From NCBI GenBank assembly GCA_034437455.1, contig DAOTUB010000067.1, positions 1-6,704 of the forward strand: 6,704 nt of DNA, given 5' to 3'. The notes below the pieces were generated by a model, which searched no databases, had not been told where the DNA came from, and saw only the letters and a program-made list of their open reading frames with translations. How positions within the stretch are numbered: position 1 is the stretch's first letter; the number at the start of each line of letters is the position of its first letter. The DNA is from DAOTUB01 sp034437455 (GTDB lineage: Bacteria > Chloroflexota > Anaerolineae > B4-G1). A program made the translations under genes and the position numbers. Shown here piece after piece: positions 1 to 5,258 of this stretch.

Positions 1-14
1 TTGGACTTTGGACA
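1..14 (+). repeat. Outer inverted-repeat arm, left
   Basis: This is a perfect 14-nt reverse complement of 321-334. It contains the direct doublet TTGGAC-T-TTGGAC. It begins at the first base of the window, so the arm may be longer than what is visible. Confidence 0.7.
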
Positions 15-35
15 TTTGCAATCACAGAGTTGTCG

Positions 36-48
36 CCAAAAGCGTGAA
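36..48 (+). repeat. Inner inverted-repeat arm, left
   Basis: CCAAAAGCGTGAA is a perfect 13-nt reverse complement of 287-299. The distance from the outer arm is identical on both sides (21 nt), so the two pairs belong to one symmetric structure. Confidence 0.65.
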
Positions 49-135
49 CTGAACTGAAAAAGCCGCAAATTATTGCGGAAATCACGGAAAAACGGCTTCA
101 AAATGACTTTTCTGCGGATAGCAGAGGCACAGTTT

Positions 136-188
136 AATTATTCGGTAGTTCAGGCAAGACCCACTGCGGTCCAAACCTCCGAATAATT
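136..188. repeat. Central hairpin of the foldback element
   Basis: AATTATTCGG (136-145) is a perfect reverse complement of 179-188, with a 33-nt loop. It sits near the centre of the 1-334 structure and would form the tip of the folded strand. Confidence 0.5.
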
Positions 189-286
189 CGCCAAGCAGCT
201 TGAAGCCGCATTTTTTAGCTCCAAACAGCGGAAAAATGTTCAAATTTCCGCATTTCTGACGAGAAAAGCAGCTTTTTACCCCCAAA

Positions 287-299
287 TTCACGCTTTTGG
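287..299 (-). repeat. Inner inverted-repeat arm, right
   Basis: This is the partner of 36-48. Together with the outer arms it shows that the whole of 1-334 is a long, diverged palindrome and not a set of chance hairpins. Confidence 0.65.
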
Positions 300-320
300 G
301 GAAGTTACTCTCAAACCATT

Positions 321-334
321 TGTCCAAAGTCCAA
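321..334 (-). repeat. Outer inverted-repeat arm, right
   Basis: This is a perfect 14-nt reverse complement of 1-14. It lies about 20 bases before the first usable start codon of the truncated brxB, and probably marks the right boundary of the foldback element. Confidence 0.7.
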
Positions 335-354
335 ATTTCAGTATCCGGACAGTA

Positions 355-726
355 TTGCCTCTGGAGACTTTTATTTTCGATCATTACGCCAGGATCGGAT
401 TGCTCGACAAGATATTCGAAAAGGAACTCACCCAGCCAGAAGATGTCTACCGGGACCTGGCTAAGAATTACCGTCCGGCCCTGACCCAGCACATCATAGA
501 AGCCGCCGATGCACTGGATGGTCAAGATGCAATCCTGTTCCTCACTCAGGTTGCTCACCTTTATCCCTTCGTGCGTGTGTCCAACCTGTTGCGGGATCTG
601 GAGAACCGGGTAAAACTACCCCTCGTGATCTTTTATCCGGGAGAGGAATTGGACGGCGAACTGCGATTTCTGTGCCAGAAGAATGCTGACGGCCCTCACA
701 CCAAGTACAGAGCCAGGAGAGTCTGA
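355..726 (+). pseudogene. brxB: 5'-truncated brxB (DUF1788), BREX component
   Basis: The reading frame gives about 124 residues matching the C-terminal two-thirds of BrxB (DUF1788), a small conserved BREX protein of unclear biochemical role that normally has roughly 200 residues. Recognisable parts are the helical stretch IFDHYARIGLLDKIFEKEL, the segment AILFLTQVAHLYPFVRVSNL, and the strand LPLVIFYPGEELDGELRFL near the end, followed by YRARRV. The first third of the family is absent. The only start in the frame is a TTG at 355 with no Shine-Dalgarno sequence before it. The open frame continues upstream into the foldback element as far as a stop at 184-186, but the peptide there is not BrxB-like. 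Homology probably starts near 340-346, right after the repeat arm at 321-334. I infer that an insertion or rearrangement separated the gene from its 5' end. The stop lies 3 bp before brxC, the normal brxB-brxC order. A short translated product from TTG cannot be excluded. Confidence 0.7.
715..719 (+). promoter_or_regulatory. Ribosome binding site of brxC
   Basis: AGGAG lies 10 nt before the ATG at 730, inside the last codons of the brxB remnant. This fixes the brxC start and suggests that the two genes were translationally coupled. Confidence 0.65.
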
Positions 727-729
727 ACT

Positions 730-3700
730 ATGACCAGGATCGAAGAGCTATTTGTTCATCCCATCAAACGAGATATCACTACCGTCATCACGATGGATGA
801 CCTGCGTCTCCGGGAAATCAAACAAGAGCTGGAGGAATACGTCGTCACCGATGTCATCGAGGAGCTGCTCGTCGAGTTCCTGGAGCGCTACGTCGAAACG
901 CGCACGGGACAGACCAAGCGCATTGGCGTATGGCTCTCTGGTTTCTTTGGCTCGGGCAAGTCACACTTTGCCAAGATCCTGAGCTACCTTTTGGAGAACC
1001 GGCAGGTCGGAAACCAGACAGCCATTGATCTTTTCAGACTACGCATCGTGGATAGCTACCGCCAGAGTGAGATTGAGCGACTGCTCCATCAGGTAGCCCA
1101 TTTCATTGAGACGGAAGCTATCGCGTTTCAGATCAAGACCGAAGAAGACTTGCTCGCCAGCGTGCCGATCACTCCGGCGGACGCCAAGGCTGGCAACCAC
1201 ATCTCGACCATCATGTACCGGCAGTGGTTGAATAAGCGAGGTCTCAGCACCACGCTTTGGGTAGCGCGTCTGGAGCTCGAGTTGACCAGTCTAGGACAGT
1301 ACCAGACTTTTCAGGCCAAAGTGCAGGAACTGGAGAAAAAACCCTGGAAAGAAGTGCGCCAACACGATATGCTGGTGCGTGACGCTGCCACAAAAGCGCT
1401 TTGCGCTATCCTGCCCGACCGATACGCTAACGAAGAGAAAGCCTCCAGGGCAATTGACGACATTCAGGCCGGTCTCCAGATGGGACCATCTCTCCTGGCC
1501 GACGAGTTGGTAAGATGGGTGGATAGTCGCCGGCAACCAGGATCGGAAAAGACGCCCCACCTGATCTACATCATTGACGAGATGGGGCAGTTCATCGGCG
1601 ATAGCAACCAGAGGCTGCTGGAGTTACAGTCCATTGCCGAGGCCTTTGCCACCAGGGGTCTGGGAAAACTGTGGCTGGTCGTCACGGCTCAGGAAGCCCT
1701 GGAAGAGATCGTGCGCGAGGCTATCCGCCGCGAGGACGAGTTCGACAAGATCCGAGATCGTTTCAGCCTGCGTTTGCCGCTTACGTCGGAAAACATTGAA
1801 AAGGTACTCGAGGAGCGAATCCTGAAGAAGAAAGAGAGCAAAAGGCCCGAGTTGGAGAGACTCTATCATAGAGCCAGTGGCAATATCGCCACGGTTTGTA
1901 CGCTACAAGGGGCCAACCGGCCGCTGCCTCAGCCGGACGCTGACCGTTTTGTGGCAGACTATCCTTTCGCTCCCTATCAGTTAGCAGTGTTACAGCAAGT
2001 GTTCGCCGCCGTGCGCACACCCGGTGGAGAGAAGGAAAGGATCGAGGGGACCGAGCGCAGCTTGATTGGGGTCACTCAGGCCGTCCTCAAATCGCCGGCA
2101 ACAGGGTTTGCCACGTCGTCTGTAGGACGGCTGGTTGCCTTCGATGAGGTCTATGATCAAATCGAGGCCGAACTGCCCAGCATTGATCGCCGCACTATCA
2201 ATGAGGTCAAGGGCGATACTGCATCCTTTCTGAGACGTGTCCTCAAAGCCCTGTATCTTATCCAGAGATTGGAGTGGGTTCCTTGTACAGCCGAGAACCT
2301 GGCTCGCCTGCTGGTAGACCACGTGGACGATCCAGAGACGTCCTTCACCATCTTGAAGCAACAGGTTGAGGAGGGCCTTGCCCTTCTGGAAAAAGGGCAC
2401 TATGTCGTGGAGCGCGGTGGCCAGTACGAGTTCCTGTCTGGAGTGAAAAAAGACATTGAGATGGACATCGCGGCAGTGAACGTCACCGTCAATGACCGGC
2501 GGCGCGAGATCAAAAAGTATCTCAAGACAGTCCTGGACTTTGGTCGTCTCAACTACCAGAGGATCAAATGGTTCGATGTGGTGGTGCGAGGCGACGATGA
2601 CGTCATCCACGACAAGGGGGAAATCGCCTTGCAGGTCTACTCTCCTATCTACGTTCGCGCCACTGGTCTGACTCGTGACGAGGTATTGCAGCGCAGCTTT
2701 GGCGATGATCGTACGCTGTATTGGGTTCCGGCCCCTGCAGATGAGTTGTACCGAGAGTTGGGCAAGTTGATCCAGACTGAGACAATTGTCTCTCGCCGCA
2801 TGGCACGCCAGGACAAAAGCGTGGAGGAGGAGAGCATTCTCTATCAAAAGCAGCGGGATGCGGAAACCAGCCGGGCGAAAATCCAGACTCTCCTGCGGCA
2901 GGGCTTGCTCGATGGGGCCGTCATCTACGACGGGGAGGTGCGGGGACTGGAGGGCCGTACCAGTCAGCCTGGCACAGTGTTCACGCGAGAGGTCTCGCAG
3001 ATCATTCCCCACGTCTACACTCGCTTCGAACCGGCGGCGGTGAGGGTCAACGAGAAGAGCATCGAGCAGATTCTGATTGCAAAAGACGCCCAACTCCCGG
3101 ATATCGAATTGGAACTCGATCTTTTCGACGACGCCTACCGTCTCAACCGGCACACACCGGTCGTCAGTGAGATGCTGGAGGAACTGCGGCTGCGAGCCCG
3201 GGCCGGAGACCCCCATGACGGCAAGACACTGAGCGATTTTTTCGAGCGGGCGCCCTACGGCTGGGATCCGATCCTGGTGCGCATCGTCCTCGCCGCGCTG
3301 TTTCGGGCTGGCGTGGTCAGCTTAAAGTACGAAGGCAAGCCGTATCACGACTACAAGGTGAGCCGCGCCCAAGACCTGTTGACAAAGGCCCGCGATTTCC
3401 GCAAGACCGAGTTCCTGTACGATCCCCAGGAGGGATTGACGCCCCAGGAACGCCGGCAGGCGCAAAAGGCCATAGATCGCATCTTCCATCGTCTCGAACC
3501 GGACACAGTTAACATTATGGCTACCGCCCTGGAGGAGGAATTGGAGGAGATTAGGGCACAGAACGCAGAGCAACGCATTCTGGCCCAGCAGGGGAAACTG
3601 CCCATCCAGCCGATCTTGCAGAAAGGCCGAGAGGTCATCCAGGAGATCTTTGACCAACCTCAGCCGGACCGCCGGCTAAAGACTTTTCTCCAACACGCTT

Positions 3701-4359
3701 CCGTCTTGAGAGATCTCAAGGACTACCAGGATAAGCTACAGACGTTCATTGAGATTGGACGGCCAACCGAGTTCCGCCGTGCACGCACCTTGCAGCGGGC
3801 GGTCGAGCGAGCCCAACGTGTCACCCCAGAACTGACCGGAAAAGAGGTACAGGACTGGTTGGCCGAGATGGAGGCCATTGAGGACCGACACGAGATTGTG
3901 GAAAAGTGGGCTACCTTCTATCAGAATATGCAGCCCCTGTTGCAGCGCTACCAGGCGGCCTATGAGAGCCAACACCAGGTCCGTTATGAAGCCTATGCCG
4001 AGGTGAAAGCTGAACTGGATGAACTTGGTGTCCCTACTGACGCTCTGAGCGACCAGTTGTGCGAGGGGCCTATCGGTTGGTCCTTGGACGAACTGACCTG
4101 CACGACCTGCGGCACGGAACTGGAGACGCTCTACTACCAGATCCAGTCGGCGCCAGAGGAGAAATCGCGCCTGATCAGACAGCACACCCCGCCGCCGGAG
4201 AATGGGGACGATGAGACTGAGTTCGAGATCCTGCCGTTGTACGACGTGATCCAGACGCGGGATATCAAAAATGCCCAAGACCTGGACGCGGTGATAAACG
4301 AACTACGGCAGGCAGTGCAAAAGGCGCTGAAGGCAGGAAAGCGGGTGCTCTTGGGATAG
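730..4359 (+). CDS. brxC: BREX P-loop ATPase BrxC (PglY-like)
   Basis: This intact 1209-residue protein has the length (about 1,200) and layout of BrxC, the large AAA+-type ATPase core of BREX phage-defence systems and the homologue of PglY in type 2 systems. The N-terminus carries the family block IKRDITTVITMDDL and KQELEEYVVTD, then IGVWLSGFFGSGKSHFAKIL. That block holds the Walker A motif GFFGSGKS at residues 71-78 (Lys77). Walker B is LIYIIDE at 278-284 (Asp283, Glu284). A sensor-1-like strand WLVVTAQ ends at Gln321, and a basic RDRF at 342-345 could supply an arginine finger. The middle region includes LLDGAVIYDGEVRGL near 725-739. A charged helical, probably coiled-coil stretch lies near 930-960, and a single CxxC (Cys1124, Cys1127) lies near the C-terminus. 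There is no signal peptide or membrane segment, so it is cytoplasmic. BREX blocks phage replication and marks host DNA through PglX, but pglX and pglZ, the usual next genes, do not follow here. The family call is firm; the BREX subtype is not. Confidence 0.92.
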   Translation: MTRIEELFVHPIKRDITTVITMDDLRLREIKQELEEYVVTDVIEELLVEFLERYVETRTGQTKRIGVWLSGFFGSGKSHFAKILSYLLENRQVGNQTAIDLFRLRIVDSYRQSEIERLLHQVAHFIETEAIAFQIKTEEDLLASVPITPADAKAGNHISTIMYRQWLNKRGLSTTLWVARLELELTSLGQYQTFQAKVQELEKKPWKEVRQHDMLVRDAATKALCAILPDRYANEEKASRAIDDIQAGLQMGPSLLADELVRWVDSRRQPGSEKTPHLIYIIDEMGQFIGDSNQRLLELQSIAEAFATRGLGKLWLVVTAQEALEEIVREAIRREDEFDKIRDRFSLRLPLTSENIEKVLEERILKKKESKRPELERLYHRASGNIATVCTLQGANRPLPQPDADRFVADYPFAPYQLAVLQQVFAAVRTPGGEKERIEGTERSLIGVTQAVLKSPATGFATSSVGRLVAFDEVYDQIEAELPSIDRRTINEVKGDTASFLRRVLKALYLIQRLEWVPCTAENLARLLVDHVDDPETSFTILKQQVEEGLALLEKGHYVVERGGQYEFLSGVKKDIEMDIAAVNVTVNDRRREIKKYLKTVLDFGRLNYQRIKWFDVVVRGDDDVIHDKGEIALQVYSPIYVRATGLTRDEVLQRSFGDDRTLYWVPAPADELYRELGKLIQTETIVSRRMARQDKSVEEESILYQKQRDAETSRAKIQTLLRQGLLDGAVIYDGEVRGLEGRTSQPGTVFTREVSQIIPHVYTRFEPAAVRVNEKSIEQILIAKDAQLPDIELELDLFDDAYRLNRHTPVVSEMLEELRLRARAGDPHDGKTLSDFFERAPYGWDPILVRIVLAALFRAGVVSLKYEGKPYHDYKVSRAQDLLTKARDFRKTEFLYDPQEGLTPQERRQAQKAIDRIFHRLEPDTVNIMATALEEELEEIRAQNAEQRILAQQGKLPIQPILQKGREVIQEIFDQPQPDRRLKTFLQHASVLRDLKDYQDKLQTFIEIGRPTEFRRARTLQRAVERAQRVTPELTGKEVQDWLAEMEAIEDRHEIVEKWATFYQNMQPLLQRYQAAYESQHQVRYEAYAEVKAELDELGVPTDALSDQLCEGPIGWSLDELTCTTCGTELETLYYQIQSAPEEKSRLIRQHTPPPENGDDETEFEILPLYDVIQTRDIKNAQDLDAVINELRQAVQKALKAGKRVLLG

Positions 4360-4433
4360 GCTGAATGTGATAGCAAATCCGCTGGATCGAGCGAATTCGA
4401 TCAAATTTCACGTTTCACGAATGGAGTGACCAA
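4360..4433 (+). other. Intergenic gap with small hairpin and TTTCACG doublet
   Basis: This 74-bp gap holds a 6-bp inverted repeat, GATCGA (4385-4390) with TCGATC (4397-4402), and then two tandem copies of TTTCACG (4406-4412, 4413-4419). The hairpin has no T run after it, so it is not a convincing intrinsic terminator. I see no clear promoter. The downstream gene could be co-transcribed with brxC. Confidence 0.35.
4422..4428 (+). promoter_or_regulatory. Ribosome binding site of the NERD-kinase gene
   Basis: TGGAGTG, with a GGAG core at 4423-4426, lies 7 nt before the ATG at 4434 and supports that start. Confidence 0.55.
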
Positions 4434-5237
4434 ATGACCAACGTTGACGTCATTCACTGTCACCCTCACCCCCACATCGGCGAGACACTGACCGTCAACT
4501 ACCTGCGACGACATCTGCCCAACGGTGTGCTCCTGGTCAACTACCACCTGCCGGACGGAACCGGCACCCAGGAGATCGATGTCGTGGCGCTCAACTATAA
4601 CGGCGTGTATCTCTTGGAGGTCAAGCATTGGTATGGCTCCATTGAGGCTGACCAAGTGCACTGGTGTCACGCCAGTGGCGACCTGCGCCTCAGCCCTATC
4701 CCCATCATCGAGCAGAAAGCCAAGCTGATGCACGGCTTCTTGGCGAATCAGGGATGGGAGAACATCAGCGTGGTTGGATTGGTGGTGCTCTCCAAAGGCG
4801 TCGCTGCTCTGACCCACTGCCGCGCGAACGAGGTGTATCACCGCAACCTCACGCCAGCCAGCATCTACTTGACCTCTGAAGGCCATACCCTGGTCGGGGA
4901 TTTCGACTTTTCCAAGGGTCCGACTGTCAGTCGGACCCTGGCACAGACCGGGAAACCGTTGGTGGTGGGACGACACATCGCCCCAGAGCAAGCGTTTCAC
5001 GCCAGCGATATAGATGCGCGAACCGATGTCTATTCCCTGGGGGCAGTGTGGTACGATATGCTATTTCGCCCAAAAGCGGGCGAGCCGCTTGATCGTGGGC
5101 GGGTTGCTCAGGCTCCACTGCCGGAGGATGGGCAAGAGATCCTGCAATCTATGCTGGCAGAGCGGCGGAGCAATCGCCCCGCGTCTATGGAAGAAGTACG
5201 GAACTGGCTCGCTCTGTTGGCTGAAGAACTATCGTGA
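4434..5237 (+). CDS. NERD domain fused to kinase C-lobe, internally deleted (PglW-like design)
   Basis: The 267-residue product has two parts. Residues 12 to about 119 are a NERD (nuclease-related, PD-(D/E)xK-like) domain. GE at 16-17, the strand VLLVNYHLP, EID with Asp49, and the ExK signature LEVKHW (Glu62, Lys64) keep the expected catalytic residues. From about residue 123 the sequence jumps straight to the C-lobe of a protein kinase: a catalytic-loop equivalent VYHRNLTPASIYL (134-146), GDFDFSK (155-161), APEQ (183-186), and TDVYSLGAVWYDML (197-210), ending with RRSNRPASMEEV (244-255). The whole kinase N-lobe (glycine loop, VAIK lysine, helix C) is missing. HRD reads HRN, the metal-binding Asn is Ser143, and DFG reads DFD, so kinase activity is very unlikely. 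The NERD-plus-kinase design recalls PglW of type 2 BREX. The simplest reading is an in-frame internal deletion around nt 4790-4800 in a longer NERD-kinase. A natural NERD-pseudokinase scaffold is the alternative. The protein is cytoplasmic, with no signal or membrane segment. Confidence 0.75.
   Translation: MTNVDVIHCHPHPHIGETLTVNYLRRHLPNGVLLVNYHLPDGTGTQEIDVVALNYNGVYLLEVKHWYGSIEADQVHWCHASGDLRLSPIPIIEQKAKLMHGFLANQGWENISVVGLVVLSKGVAALTHCRANEVYHRNLTPASIYLTSEGHTLVGDFDFSKGPTVSRTLAQTGKPLVVGRHIAPEQAFHASDIDARTDVYSLGAVWYDMLFRPKAGEPLDRGRVAQAPLPEDGQEILQSMLAERRSNRPASMEEVRNWLALLAEELS
4915..4939. repeat. Perfect 12-bp palindrome inside the NERD-kinase gene
   Basis: AGGGTCCGACTG (4915-4926) is followed by a single T and its exact reverse complement (4928-4939). 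The symmetry does not extend further, since the next bases on each side do not pair. It falls in codons for the activation segment, just after DFD. As RNA it would form a very stable hairpin inside the message. No T run follows, so it is not a standard terminator. Confidence 0.75.
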
Positions 5238-5245
5238 CGCGACTT

Positions 5246-5250
5246 GGAAG
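5246..5250 (+). promoter_or_regulatory. Ribosome binding site of the kinase-FGE gene
   Basis: GGAAG lies 8 nt before the ATG at 5259 and decides the start. The preceding stop codon ends at 5237, leaving 21 bp between the two genes, which fits a shared transcript. Confidence 0.5.
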
Positions 5251-5258
5251 CAAGTGGT

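Larger units (their letters stand above)
1..334. mobile_element. MITE-like foldback element (nested imperfect inverted repeat)
   Basis: This segment folds on itself. The 14-nt end TTGGACTTTGGACA (1-14) is exactly reverse-complementary to 321-334, and CCAAAAGCGTGAA (36-48) to 287-299. Both pairs share the same centre (167.5), with 21 unpaired bases between them on each side. Weaker or slightly offset pairs follow inward: 57-66 with 268-277 (one mismatch), 93-101 with 200-208, and 136-145 with 179-188. Base composition is about 42-43% GC in the rows I counted, lower than the genes to the right. No transposase or other credible protein is encoded, so a non-autonomous MITE-type element is the best reading. 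It ends where brxB homology begins, which suggests insertion into that gene. The left flank is outside the window, so no target-site duplication can be checked and the true left end may lie further out. An alternative is a long structured intergenic repeat. Confidence 0.55.

Noticed and set aside
1..334. CRISPR array or tandem repeat
   Set aside because: The repeated words are inverted and nested about one centre. There are no regularly spaced direct repeats or spacers.
82..558. 158-residue reverse-strand reading frame spanning the foldback element and the start of the brxB remnant
   Set aside because: Its second half is antisense to clear BrxB coding sequence and the rest derives from the repeat. 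It has no recognisable domain and is cysteine-rich in a way typical of non-coding repeat translation.
1990..3216. 408-residue reverse-strand open frame
   Set aside because: It lies entirely antisense to the intact brxC gene and shows no domain. It is a product of codon bias on the coding strand.
4099..4110. Zinc finger at the C-terminus of BrxC
   Set aside because: Only one CxxC pair (Cys1124, Cys1127) is visible and I see no second pair close by, so a zinc site is not supported from the sequence alone.
4385..4402. Intrinsic terminator after brxC
   Set aside because: The stem is only 6 bp, has modest GC content and is not followed by a T run.
4401..5000. 199-residue reverse-strand open frame
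   Set aside because: It is antisense to the NERD-kinase gene, whose + strand frame has firm motifs (ExK, DFD, APE).
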